Positions 1-8,162 of a stretch of 64,000 bases of DNA are shown here, in pieces. The stretch is from an uncultured Eubacterium sp. (GTDB lineage Bacteria > Bacillota > Clostridia > Lachnospirales > Lachnospiraceae). The notes under the pieces were generated by a model that saw nothing but the letters and a program-made list of their open reading frames with translations, searched no databases and had not been told where the DNA came from. The translations under genes were made by a program, and so were the position numbers. Numbering within the stretch: the first letter of the stretch is position 1; every line of letters begins with the position of its first letter. The stretch spans positions 14,263 through 78,262 of the forward strand of contig CAJTZX010000012.1 of assembly GCA_910584345.1 (NCBI GenBank), read 5' to 3'.

Positions 1-171
1 ATAGAAAAAATACGTGAAATGTCAGAAACTTCTATGAAATCCGCAGATGGAATCAGCGCTTCGACAGAACATCAGGCAAACGCCGTTGAAGAAGTGGCAA
101 AAGCAATGGAAAATGTACAAAATGAAATGCAGCAGCTTGGTGCAGAGTTATGGGAAGAAACGAACATATAA
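1..171 (+). pseudogene. Methyl-accepting chemotaxis protein, partial (signalling-domain fragment)
   Basis: The window opens inside a frame that reads as an amphipathic helix rich in Ala/Ser/Glu, with a stretch STEHQANAVEEVAKAMENVQ that is typical of the helix following the HAMP domain in chemoreceptors. It stops at a TAA at 169-171, far short of the conserved hairpin tip (consensus E..R...Q/G..GF.VVA.EI) that every functional receptor needs. The last residues (WEETNI) do not resemble the family, so the receptor is 3'-truncated by a junction near base 150. The radical SAM gene begins inside this frame. The 5' end lies outside the window. Confidence 0.7.
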
Positions 172-1130
172 AAACTATTTGGAACGGTTTGCCTTATTAT
201 TCTCTAAATACATGGTTAAAACATACATTTGGTACAAAGGTATATAAATTATCCCTTCATGCAGGAATGAGCTGTCCAAACCGCGATGGAAAACTGGGGC
301 ATAGGGGATGCATTTTCTGTAGTGCAGGAGGTTCCGGTGAATTTGCTGCCGGTAATGATTTCGGAAACAATCTGGCTCCTATTGAGATCGGAAAACAAAT
401 CGAAGCAGCCAAACAACTTGTTGCAAAAAAAATGCAGCCGAACGGACGTTATATTGCCTATTTTCAGTCATTTACCAATACCTATGCTCCCGTTTCCACA
501 TTAAGAAATCTATTTACACAGGCAATTACCCGGCCGGATATTGCAGCGCTTTCCATTGCAACCCGCCCGGATTGCCTGGAAATGGAAAAAATCTGGCTGT
601 TACATGAGCTGAACCAAATAAAACCGGTCTGGGTAGAGTTAGGGCTGCAGACTATGCATCCGAAATCAGCAGAATTAATTCGACGCGGTTATTCGCTTGC
701 CTGTTTTGAAGACGCAGTACAACGATTAAAGGCGGCCGGTCTTACCGTTATCGTACATTTGATCCTTGGACTTCCTGGCGAATCTCTCGATCAAATGCTG
801 GAATCCGTAAATTATCTGGCACATTTTTCCCCAGCCATTGATGGTATCAAGCTGCAGTTGCTTCATATATTGAAAGGAACCGATCTGGCCACACTGTATG
901 AACAAAAACCGTTTCCGATATTTTCTCTGGATGAATATGTAGATTTCACAATCACCTGTTTGGAATATTTGCCACCTTCGATGGTCATACATCGGCTTAC
1001 CGGCGACGGACCGAAAAAGCTGCTAATTGCTCCAGACTGGAGTAAGGATAAAAAGCGGGTTTTGAATACTTTTACAAAAAGATTTCAAGAGAGAGATACC
1101 TGGCAGGGAAAGCATTTTTTCCCAATGTGA
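150..1130 (+). CDS. Radical SAM protein, YhcC/TIGR01212 family
   Basis: A 326-residue protein with the radical SAM iron-sulfur cluster motif near residues 42-57 (CPNRDGKLGHRGCIFC, including the closely spaced CIFC pair), followed by a Gly-rich SAM-binding stretch (SAGGSGEF). Length and motif order match the TIGR01212/YhcC family, an uncharacterised radical SAM family found in most Clostridia. Further conserved pieces are QSFTNTYAP, ATRPDCL and a LILGLPGES loop. The ATG at 150 lies inside the truncated chemoreceptor frame and I see no convincing Shine-Dalgarno sequence before it, so the true start may be the later WNGLPYYSLN region. The gene looks intact although both neighbours are truncated. 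The substrate is unknown. Confidence 0.85.
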   Translation: MGRNEHIKTIWNGLPYYSLNTWLKHTFGTKVYKLSLHAGMSCPNRDGKLGHRGCIFCSAGGSGEFAAGNDFGNNLAPIEIGKQIEAAKQLVAKKMQPNGRYIAYFQSFTNTYAPVSTLRNLFTQAITRPDIAALSIATRPDCLEMEKIWLLHELNQIKPVWVELGLQTMHPKSAELIRRGYSLACFEDAVQRLKAAGLTVIVHLILGLPGESLDQMLESVNYLAHFSPAIDGIKLQLLHILKGTDLATLYEQKPFPIFSLDEYVDFTITCLEYLPPSMVIHRLTGDGPKKLLIAPDWSKDKKRVLNTFTKRFQERDTWQGKHFFPM

Positions 1131-2686
1131 CAGGAGGGGAGAATTTATTTGAAACGCGATTTACAGCAGGCAATCTTGGAGATTTGATTATATCCGGTAC
1201 GGAAGGCGGACGGTTTAAAAAGATGGTAGAAGCCGGACTGTTAGTGGATATGACTGAATTATTAAAAGAAAAAGATGTTCTGAAAAATTATGAGACAGCG
1301 ATTACAAAGACAAATGCCCATGCAGGGCAGGAAGGCATTTATGCGATTCCAAGTGAAATTTCTAATCAGTCGCCGGAAATATCTACCGATGGGATAGATC
1401 CGCTTGTGATACCGTTTGTGCGGTGGGATGCATATAGGCAGGCGGGATATCCGGAAATGAAGACATTGGAAGATTGGATTACAGTGATGGAGCAGTTGCA
1501 GGAACTTATACCGGAAAGTGACAGTGGAAAAAAGACATATGCGATTTCACTGTTTAAAGACTGGGATGGAAATATGATGATGTGTGCGAAAAATTATGCT
1601 TCGTTATATGGGTATAATGAACTTGGATTTACCTTGATTCAGGCAGATGGCAGTGACATACAGGATATTTTGGATGAGAGGGGCCAATATATAAGAGCTT
1701 TACGATTTTTATTTACTGCAAATCAAGAGGGGTTGGTTGATCCTGAGTCTACACAGCAAAATTATGATGCATTGTCAGCAAAATATCGTGATGGACAAAT
1801 CTTAACTTCTATTTGGTCCTGGCAGGGACGCGATTTATACAATTATGAGACGGACCCAGTACAGGGAAAGACGCATAAAGAGCTTGGAAAGGGATTTTAT
1901 CCAGCCATGATCGAAGACATGAAGTGTTATACCAACGGCTGTTATCCAGAAGGAAACGCCAGACTGGTAATCGCCATCGGCAGTCAGGCAAAAGATCCGC
2001 AGCGTCTAGCAGATTTTATTGACTGGCTCTATTCGCCGGAAGGGATGGAAACTGCAGGGCAGTGTGCCGGAGCAGGCGGGCCGGAAGGGCTTGTATGGGA
2101 GTTGAAAGACGGCAGGCCGGTATATACAGAGTTTGGTGTACAGGCGTTGAGCAAAGATATTACGGTTCCGCAAGAGTGGGGAGGAGCTGAGACAGGTTCC
2201 TGGCGGGATGGAACGCCGGCTTTGAATTTTAAGGCGCTTTCTCCTGCTGATATCGATCCGAAAACAAAAGAACCTTATATGACTGCAATGTGGTCTTCAG
2301 TATTGGAACAAAATAATACACAGATAGATCAAGACTGGCAGGAATATGCACAAGGCGCGAAAACAAGCATAGAATTTTTAAAATCGAAAGATGCGCTGGC
2401 GGTTGCCCCGGGAACTTCTTATATAGCGCCGGAAGAAAGTTCGGATATTACAGTATTGCGCAGCCAATGTAAGGCAGTTATTATAGACCGCTCGTGGAAG
2501 ATGGTATTTGCGGACAATGAAGCAGAGTTTGACAGGCTGTTGAAAGATATGCGTGATACGGTAAATGGACTGGGATATGAACAGGTATTAGCTGTAGATA
2601 TGCAAAATGCAAGTGATGAAGCGGCGTCAAGAAAGCAGACAGTAAAAGATTTTAATGCAAAAGTGAATAAAAAGCCTCCCCATTAA
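1127..2686 (+). pseudogene. ABC extracellular solute-binding protein, 5'-truncated
   Basis: A 519-residue frame opening with NLFETRFTAGNLGDLIISG, which is how the interior of family-1 sugar-binding proteins reads after about 60-70 residues (target-site segment, then KAGLLVDMTELLKEK-like). The lipoprotein signal peptide, lipobox and first beta strands are missing. The frame begins immediately after the radical SAM stop, with only a GTG at 1127 as a possible start. The remainder is continuous to TAA at 2684-2686 and includes a solvent-facing SPEGMETAGQCAGAGGPEG segment typical of large (about 560-residue) oligosaccharide-binding proteins. Without a signal peptide it cannot serve a transporter, so I treat it as a deletion relic. 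It may once have served the adjacent beta-galactosidase/YesL genes. Confidence 0.75.
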
Positions 2687-2847
2687 ATATTTATAATTAC
2701 TCATATTTGTAGTTACTTATATTTATTTAATTTCCCTTATGAGCCGGGCGGCGGGAATCGAGATTTTACGGTTTCTGCCGTTCGGCATTTTTTATATAAA
2801 ATATTAAATGAGATATCAAATAAGATATTTATGAAAGGGCTGCATAG

Positions 2848-2876
2848 TTACAAATGATTGCGGCGTATGATATAAT
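2848..2876 (+). promoter_or_regulatory. Probable sigma-A promoter of the GH42 gene
   Basis: TTACAA at 2848-2853, a 17-bp spacer and a perfect TATAAT at 2871-2876 lie 62 bp before the chosen GH42 start. This is the only good promoter-like pair in the 250-bp AT-rich gap after the truncated binding-protein gene. Confidence 0.55.
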
Positions 2877-2937
2877 GAGTTCGTGGCAGTCTGTTTTCGC
2901 ATTGCTGCAAAAAACGAGAATGGAAAGGAGAAGCAAA

Positions 2938-4974
2938 ATGAGTTGTTACTATAAAGAAAAACGGATGTTGTATGGAGGGGATTATAATCCGGAACAGTGG
3001 CCAAAAGAGGTTTGGGAAGAGGATATGCGGCTGATGGCGCAGGCGCATATCAATATCGTGACAGTAAATGTATTCAGCTGGGCGGCGCTGCAGCCGGATG
3101 AGGATACCTATGATTTTACGAAACTGGATGCTATTATGGAACTGGTGCGGGCAAATGGGATGAAAGTGTGTCTGGCGACTTCTACAGGAGCGCATCCGGC
3201 ATGGATGGCAAGAAAACATCCAGATATCCTCAGAACAGAAAAGAACGGGATGAAACGAAAGTTTGGAGGACGGCATAATTCCTGTCCGAATAGTCCGACC
3301 TATCGGAAATATGCGCCAAAACTGGCCGAAAAACTGGCAGAGCGGTATCGGGATTTTGATAATATTGTGGCATGGCATATATCCAATGAATTTGGAGGAG
3401 AATGTTATTGTGAAAATTGTGAAAAAGCGTTTCGGAAATGGCTGAAAGATACATACGGTTCGATCGAAGAGGTAAACCGCAGTTTTGATACGGCTTTTTG
3501 GGGGCATACATTTTATGAGTGGGAGGATATTGTACTGCCGAACCTCTTGAGTGAGCATTTTATCGATGGCGCAACGGGGCAGGAGCGTACGATGTTCCAG
3601 GGGATTTCGCTTGATTATATGCGTTTTATTTCAGACAGCATGTTAGAGTGTTTTCAGCTGGAATATGATGCGATTAAAAAGTTTACACCGGATCTTCCGA
3701 TTACAACGAATCTGATGGCTGCCTATAAAGGGCTGGATTATCAGAAATGGGCGAGATCTATGGATTTTGTATCCTGGGATAATTATCCTGTGCCATCGGA
3801 CAGTCCGGCTATGACAGCGTTTCGCCACGATCTGATGCGTGGGCTGTATGGACAAAAGCCGTTTGTACTGATGGAACAGACTCCAAGTGTGACGAACTGG
3901 CAGCCATATAACCGTCTGAAACGGCCGGGTGAGATGCGGCTGTTAAGCTGGCAGGCTGTAGCGCATGGTGCGGATGCGATACAGTTTTTCCAGATACGCA
4001 GGAGCATTGGAGCATGTGAAAAATACCATGGAGCAGTCATCGATCATGCAGGCCGGGCAGACACAAGGGTGTTTCGAGAAGTGACACAGCTGGGGGAAGA
4101 GATTCAGAATGTTGGCGGACTGTTTTTGGATGGAAAGACGCCGGCCAGGGTTGCGATCTTGTTCGACTGGGATAACTGGTGGGCAGTGGAGTATTCTGCA
4201 GGACCGAGTGTGCGTATGAAATATTTGGATACGGTGCAGGACTTTTATCAGGCGGCATTCGCATTAAATGTTCCGATAGATATTATCAGTACAAAAGATG
4301 CTCTGGATGATTATCAGGTAGTCATTGCACCACTGCTGTATATGGTAAAAAGAGGCTATGAGCAAAAGCTGCAGGATTATGTAAAGAAGGGCGGTACATT
4401 TGTAACATCTTATTTCAGCGGCATTGTAGATGAGCATGATCTTGTGGATGACGGCGGTTATCCGGGCAGGCTGCGGGAGCTGCTTGGCATTTGGGTAGAA
4501 GAAAACGATGCGCTTCCGCAAGGAGAACAAAATGCTTTTTCGTACTGCGGCAGGCGGCATCCGGCAGATATTTTGTGTGATTTGATGCATCTGGAAGGTG
4601 CGGAAGCGTTAGGTATGTATGAAGAAGATTTTTATGCAGGTATGCCGGCACTTACCGTGCATCCGTATGGGGAAGGAAAAGCTTATTACATTGGAACGCA
4701 TTCGGATGAAGAGTTTTATCAGACATTTTTAGACAGGCTGTTTTTACAGACAGGAGTGCAGTCCGTACAGCAGACGCCATTTGGTGTAGAGGCGGCTGTC
4801 AGAGAAAATGCAAATGGGACATATCTGTTTTTACTGAATCATACGACAGAGAAAAAGACGGTTGTATTGGAAGGAGATTATGAAGATTTACTGGAAGGAT
4901 GCAGCTGTAATTGTCACGACGAAATTGTGTTGGAGAAAAAAGGAGTACGGCTGTTAAGGAGGATTCATAAATGA
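2938..4974 (+). CDS. GH42 beta-galactosidase
   Basis: A 678-residue cytoplasmic enzyme of glycoside hydrolase family 42, which releases terminal beta-linked galactose from galacto-oligosaccharides. It starts YYKEKRMLYGGDYNPEQWP, the family hallmark. The proposed acid/base Glu is about residue 151 in WHISNEFGG and the nucleophile Glu about 313 in FVLMEQTPS. A CYCENCEKAF segment supplies the Cys cluster that binds zinc in many members. A trimerisation-type domain and a C-terminal beta domain follow. I chose ATG 2938 because GGAGAAG precedes it; an upstream in-frame ATG at 2854 has no ribosome-binding site. No signal peptide is present. The stop overlaps the next start (ATGA), so it is co-transcribed with the YesL-like gene. 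Confidence 0.93.
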   Translation: MSCYYKEKRMLYGGDYNPEQWPKEVWEEDMRLMAQAHINIVTVNVFSWAALQPDEDTYDFTKLDAIMELVRANGMKVCLATSTGAHPAWMARKHPDILRTEKNGMKRKFGGRHNSCPNSPTYRKYAPKLAEKLAERYRDFDNIVAWHISNEFGGECYCENCEKAFRKWLKDTYGSIEEVNRSFDTAFWGHTFYEWEDIVLPNLLSEHFIDGATGQERTMFQGISLDYMRFISDSMLECFQLEYDAIKKFTPDLPITTNLMAAYKGLDYQKWARSMDFVSWDNYPVPSDSPAMTAFRHDLMRGLYGQKPFVLMEQTPSVTNWQPYNRLKRPGEMRLLSWQAVAHGADAIQFFQIRRSIGACEKYHGAVIDHAGRADTRVFREVTQLGEEIQNVGGLFLDGKTPARVAILFDWDNWWAVEYSAGPSVRMKYLDTVQDFYQAAFALNVPIDIISTKDALDDYQVVIAPLLYMVKRGYEQKLQDYVKKGGTFVTSYFSGIVDEHDLVDDGGYPGRLRELLGIWVEENDALPQGEQNAFSYCGRRHPADILCDLMHLEGAEALGMYEEDFYAGMPALTVHPYGEGKAYYIGTHSDEEFYQTFLDRLFLQTGVQSVQQTPFGVEAAVRENANGTYLFLLNHTTEKKTVVLEGDYEDLLEGCSCNCHDEIVLEKKGVRLLRRIHK

Positions 4975-5582
4975 ATGCAGGAAAGTTAAATCCGATCATA
5001 GACACAATAAATACATTATTTAATTTTGTAGTTCTTAATTTTGTGTTTTTGCTGACCTGCCTTCCAATAGTTACCATTGGGTCGGCTATTGCATCCTTAT
5101 ACTATGTGATGATTAAAGAGACGAAAGGAGAAGCAGGATATTTAGTACGTCCTTATTCGAGAGAGTTCAGGCGTAATTTAAAAAATGGTACGATAGCGTT
5201 TTTGATTTTATTTGGATTAGGAGCTATCCTGCTGTTTAATCTGCTTTTCTGGCCTGTGCAGGGAAATAAGATCTCTTTGGTAATTACCGGGGTGTTGGCG
5301 GTGATAGGTGTTGTGTGGCTTGTGGTATCACATTATACGTATCCGCTGATTGGGAGATTTGTAAATACACCGATAAATTCTATAAAAAACGCATGGGGTC
5401 TGGCGCTGCGCAATTTGAAGCAGACGGTTTTTCTGCTGCTGATAGATGCATGCATTGCCGTGTTTTATTTGTTTTTCCCTCTGAAAATAGTGCTTTTGGC
5501 AGTGCCTACATTTGGCTTCGTACTTCCTGCGTATTGGCGGGCGCATATTTTAGCAAGGGTATTTGAACCTTATGAATCATAA
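4971..5582 (+). CDS. YesL-like DUF624 membrane protein
   Basis: A 203-residue protein with five or six hydrophobic segments beginning with a NTLFNFVVLNFVFLLTCLPI helix, the signature of the DUF624/YesL family. These proteins are found beside sugar ABC transporters and glycosidases in Firmicutes; their biochemical role is not established. The start overlaps the GH42 stop by 4 bp, indicating translational coupling. Together with the truncated binding protein upstream it suggests the remains of a beta-galactoside uptake operon that has lost its transporter. Confidence 0.85.
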   Translation: MNAGKLNPIIDTINTLFNFVVLNFVFLLTCLPIVTIGSAIASLYYVMIKETKGEAGYLVRPYSREFRRNLKNGTIAFLILFGLGAILLFNLLFWPVQGNKISLVITGVLAVIGVVWLVVSHYTYPLIGRFVNTPINSIKNAWGLALRNLKQTVFLLLIDACIAVFYLFFPLKIVLLAVPTFGFVLPAYWRAHILARVFEPYES

Positions 5583-5624
5583 GAAAGATGAATACCTGCT
5601 GTTCCTTTGGCAGTTGAAATAACG

Positions 5625-5654
5625 TTGTACGTAAAACTTCGTTTGTGGTATAAT
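5625..5654 (+). promoter_or_regulatory. Probable promoter of the tyrosine recombinase
   Basis: TTGTAC at 5625-5630, an 18-bp spacer and TATAAT at 5649-5654. The next start codon in this direction is the recombinase at 5765, so the transcript would have a leader of about 105 nt that contains the hairpin at 5698-5737. Confidence 0.5.
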
Positions 5655-5697
5655 ATATCTGATCCATCGATCATAACAATGTGCTTTTTATAAAAAG

Positions 5698-5737
5698 AAC
5701 GGTAATACGAAATAGATTCGGTATACCGTTTTTTTTT
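5698..5737 (+). terminator. Hairpin plus nine T's in the recombinase leader
   Basis: An imperfect stem (AACGGTAATACGAA against TTCGGTATACCGTT) is followed by a run of nine T's. It lies between the promoter at 5625-5654 and the recombinase start at 5765. It looks like an intrinsic terminator or attenuator that would keep recombinase expression low. Confidence 0.55.
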
Positions 5738-5764
5738 GCGCAAAAGAAAGGGGTATGCATACCA

Positions 5765-6583
5765 ATGAAACAGAAGATGAACAAGTATGAGAATTTTTTA
5801 AGGGAAGCTGAGTTATCAGAGTCTACGATCAGCAGTTATATGAGGGCTGTAAAGGATTTTAACAATTTTTTGGGTGAAAGAAATCTGGAAAAACAGGTCG
5901 TGCTGGAATACAAAAAGCATCTTCAGCAAAAGGGATATCAGAGCAGTACCATGAACTTGTATATTATCGCGATTAACAGGTTTGTACGTTACTGCGGAGA
6001 AAAACAGGCTGTGATAAAAACTGTGAAATGCCAGAGACAGAAAAGTCTGGATAATATTATCAATGAGGAAGATTACAAAAAACTGCTCCAATATGCGCTA
6101 CAGGCAGGACAGGATAAGTATTATCTGATTATGAAAACAATGGCGGTAACAGGTATTCGGGTAAGCGAATTAAGGTGCATCACTAAGAATGCTTTGGAAA
6201 AGGGATATACCAGAGTCAATAATAAAGGGAAAATAAGAGAAATTTATCTCCCGGAAAGTCTTACCGAACAGCTTACCGAGTATTGTCGAAAAGAAGGAAT
6301 ATGTGAGGGCGCCATATTCCGTGGGAACAGCAAGCAGCCGATCAGCAGAAATGCGGTCTGGAAGATGCTGAGGAAACTTGCAGATCAGGCGGGCGTAGAT
6401 CAAAAGAAAGTATTTCCGCATAGCTTTAGACATTTCTTTGCTCTATCTTATATGAAAAAATTCTCAAATATCTTTGAACTTGCCGATATTTTGGGGCATG
6501 CCAATTTAGAAACCACTAGAATATATACAACTGCATCCATTGAGCAAAAAAGGCAGCGGCTCGAACAGCTGGATATTATGTGA
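5765..6583 (+). CDS. Tyrosine recombinase, probable DNA invertase
   Basis: A 272-residue site-specific recombinase with an N-terminal SAM-like core-binding domain (residues about 1-85) and a C-terminal catalytic domain. The active-site set is visible: Arg in TGIRVSEL, HSFRH, LGHANLETTRIY with the nucleophile Tyr in TRIYTTA. The start ATG 5765 is preceded by AAGAAAGGGG; an upstream start at 5681 would add a non-family tail. There are no phage, conjugation or excisionase genes nearby, and 10 bp downstream begins a 16-bp inverted-repeat pair (6594-6609 and 6798-6813). Inverted target sites imply inversion rather than integration, so this is most likely the invertase for the adjoining promoter segment. 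Confidence 0.88.
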   Translation: MKQKMNKYENFLREAELSESTISSYMRAVKDFNNFLGERNLEKQVVLEYKKHLQQKGYQSSTMNLYIIAINRFVRYCGEKQAVIKTVKCQRQKSLDNIINEEDYKKLLQYALQAGQDKYYLIMKTMAVTGIRVSELRCITKNALEKGYTRVNNKGKIREIYLPESLTEQLTEYCRKEGICEGAIFRGNSKQPISRNAVWKMLRKLADQAGVDQKKVFPHSFRHFFALSYMKKFSNIFELADILGHANLETTRIYTTASIEQKRQRLEQLDIM

Positions 6584-6591
6584 AAGTTAAC

Positions 6592-6620
6592 GCAATACAA
6601 TATTATGTGTAGTTTGTCAA
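6592..6620 (-). promoter_or_regulatory. Switchable promoter, facing away from the toxin operon as written
   Basis: On the minus strand a consensus TTGACA (6620-6615) is followed after exactly 17 bp by TATTGC (6597-6592), a poor -10. The first four bases of that hexamer belong to the inverted-repeat arm and the last two to the outside flank. If the segment between the arms were inverted, the same TTGACA and 17-bp spacer would be followed by TATT from the arm plus AT from the right flank (6814-6815), giving TATTAT, 5 of 6 matches to consensus, aimed at the gene starting at 6862. As written the operon is predicted OFF. Confidence 0.65.
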
Positions 6621-6813
6621 CCTTTATCTGTAGAAAATATGAAAAAAGTAAACGAATTATTTTTGGAGGCTACTAAAGTCATACATGATATTGTTTGTCA
6701 GCAGAAAATTTATTAAAACAGATCAGATTTTTAAATTGGTGTCTCTGCCTAAGCCTTGTTCCACGCTGCAAGGCTTTCGAGCGTGCAAAATTTGGTTCAC
6801 ATAATATTGTATT
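6594..6813. repeat. Inverted-repeat pair bounding a probable invertible promoter segment
   Basis: The 16-bp arms AATACAATATTATGTG (6594-6609) and CACATAATATTGTATT (6798-6813) are perfect reverse complements separated by 188 bp. They lie between a lone tyrosine recombinase and the start of the toxin-like operon. A promoter on the minus strand sits at the left edge of the enclosed segment and points left as written. A 10-bp partial copy of the arm core (ATATTATGTG) occurs at 6573-6582, overlapping the end of the recombinase gene, and might be an accessory binding site. Confidence 0.75.
6751..6776 (+). terminator. Hairpin inside the invertible segment
   Basis: A perfect 8-bp stem (AAGCCTTG at 6751-6758, CAAGGCTT at 6769-6776) with a 10-nt loop. 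The T-run after it is short, so termination would be weak. In the orientation written it lies between the recombinase and the toxin operon and could block read-through. After inversion it would lie upstream of the promoter and be out of the way. Confidence 0.4.
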
Positions 6814-6861
6814 ATGAACATGCATTTAAAAGTCCATAAAAATGATGAAAGGAGGATAAAA

Positions 6862-7200
6862 ATGAATGTAGATGATATTTTAAAAGAAGTAGAAGATGAA
6901 ACGATGGATACGATTATTACTTTTACAAATCAGGGTGGTTATGTGGCAAAGTTCCAGGTCTGGTATAAAGACAAAAATGGAGCGTCAAAACAGCAAAAAG
7001 TATCCAGTGTTCCAGTCGGACAGAGTAAGGATATTACGATTGAAGCAGGGTCCTCAGATCTGCGTGTAAAAGGAGAAGCTGCGGTGTTTTTTGGCACATG
7101 GTCAACGATATTTAATGATAGTATGAAAGTGCCGGTATCCACGGAATACATTTCCTATGGGACAACTCTGAACAGAAAATGGAAGAAAGAAATGAAATAG
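6862..7200 (+). CDS. Thiol-activated cytolysin domain-4-like small protein
   Basis: A 112-residue protein whose body resembles the C-terminal membrane-binding domain (domain 4) of cholesterol-dependent cytolysins. Shared features in order are a Gly-Gly-Tyr-Val-Ala opening (NQGGYVAKFQVWY), a middle strand with SKDITIEAGSSDLRVKGEA, an aromatic stretch FFGTWSTIF in the position of the cytolysin undecapeptide, and ISYGTTLNRKW near the end where cytolysins have I.I.GTTL. The usual Cys and Trp-rich undecapeptide is absent and there are no domains 1-3, so it would bind or adapt rather than form a pore. The start ATG 6862 follows GAAAGGAGG; the upstream ATG 6814 lies in the inverted-repeat boundary. 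It is the first gene of the operon and 1 bp separates it from the next. Confidence 0.6.
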   Translation: MNVDDILKEVEDETMDTIITFTNQGGYVAKFQVWYKDKNGASKQQKVSSVPVGQSKDITIEAGSSDLRVKGEAAVFFGTWSTIFNDSMKVPVSTEYISYGTTLNRKWKKEMK

Positions 7201-7201
7201 T

Positions 7202-8131
7202 ATGGAAAACCTGGAATCAAACAAATTGCTGGCTGAGCTATGCAGCAGAGAAAAAAACAAAGATGAAGAAAACAGATATGAAAAAAAGAATTTCGCAGAT
7301 TTGAGCGGATTGCCGATTTCCTGGGAACAGATGAAAAAAGACTGGGATATGGATGGGCTAATTACGCGCAGAGAGGCGCAATATCTAAGACAGGTACCTG
7401 ATGAATTTGCTAAGCTAAAAGAACTGTTTCATAATTTAGAACAAGCAGTATGGGCACCATGCGTAAAAGAAGCGGAAAGGCTGGCAGAGTATGGCAGAAA
7501 TATAGACGGATATTACAAAGGTCTAGAAGCAGCCATGGAAGAGCCGGTAGATCTGGTCAGATTAAGAGCGGAAGCGGAAAAGCTGGCTGTAGATGCCAGA
7601 GGGAAACAGAACGCAGCTGAAAAGATTACAAAACTTGCAAGCGGACAAAGAGATGCATGTATCAAAGAAAAAGGGGATTTAAATCAGCTTGTTTGTAATC
7701 TGAAAGAAAATCTGATAAAAGAAGAAACGCTGAACGATATGGAGCGCAATATTGAGGAATGGTATCGGATTTTAAAAGAAAAGAAGGCATTGAAAACCGT
7801 TTATCAGTCAGATGCCAAAGTGATTCGGACGATGCAGGGAAATATTCAGCTGGTTGGATTTGAATACAAAAGGCGCAATGAACTTAAGGAATATGTTGCA
7901 ACTGCAGAGTGCAAAGTGGCTGAAATGACAGAATGGTTAGATGAGCTGTGCAGTAAATGCGGGCTGTTATGCGGAATCTGGCAGGCGTTGGCAGAGGATA
8001 TGGCTCAGATAGGAAAGCTTTTGGATGAAGATATTCCCAAAGCAGAAAATGTTATTCGAGAGTTAGATAGTGATTATTCAAAAGAATTATGGCAAAAAGC
8101 ATCGGATACGGTAATGCTGTTTCTTAGATAA
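7202..8131 (+). CDS. Helical protein, possible partner of the XaxA-like toxin
   Basis: A 309-residue, almost wholly alpha-helical, charged protein without signal peptide or clear membrane segment. It begins with a short low-complexity region, then GLPISWEQMKKDW and GLITRREAQYLRQVP, followed by long heptad-like helices to the end. The C-terminal third (CGLLCGIWQALAEDM, IGKLLDEDIPKAENVIREL) parallels the end of the next protein (IAGIWGSLKDDL, IVENDIEKADIF), so the two are related. By position it could be the second subunit of a binary helical toxin (XaxB/YaxB-like) or a chaperone. I cannot identify it to a named family. The spacing to the preceding gene is 1 bp. Confidence 0.65.
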   Translation: MENLESNKLLAELCSREKNKDEENRYEKKNFADLSGLPISWEQMKKDWDMDGLITRREAQYLRQVPDEFAKLKELFHNLEQAVWAPCVKEAERLAEYGRNIDGYYKGLEAAMEEPVDLVRLRAEAEKLAVDARGKQNAAEKITKLASGQRDACIKEKGDLNQLVCNLKENLIKEETLNDMERNIEEWYRILKEKKALKTVYQSDAKVIRTMQGNIQLVGFEYKRRNELKEYVATAECKVAEMTEWLDELCSKCGLLCGIWQALAEDMAQIGKLLDEDIPKAENVIRELDSDYSKELWQKASDTVMLFLR

Positions 8132-8162
8132 CAAAAAAATGAGAATAAAAAGGAGTACAAAC

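Noticed and set aside
150..1130. The radical SAM gene as maturase of the Cys-rich peptides
   Set aside because: Its motif and length fit the YhcC family, it is 58 kb away from the precursors, and it lacks the SPASM-type Cys cluster seen in peptide maturases.
2848..3558. A 236-codon minus-strand frame over the GH42 gene
   Set aside because: It lies antisense to the conserved beta-galactosidase domain and shows only shadow composition (Ile/Phe/His/Cys-rich).
5765..6583. The tyrosine recombinase as a phage or transposon integrase
   Set aside because: No structural, replication, relaxase or excisionase genes and no direct-repeat att sites are present; the nearby target repeats are inverted.
6639..6716. 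A 25-codon frame (MKKVNELFLEATKVIHDIVC...) inside the invertible segment
   Set aside because: No ribosome-binding site, no promoter in that direction and too short to support; more likely chance sequence in the switch.
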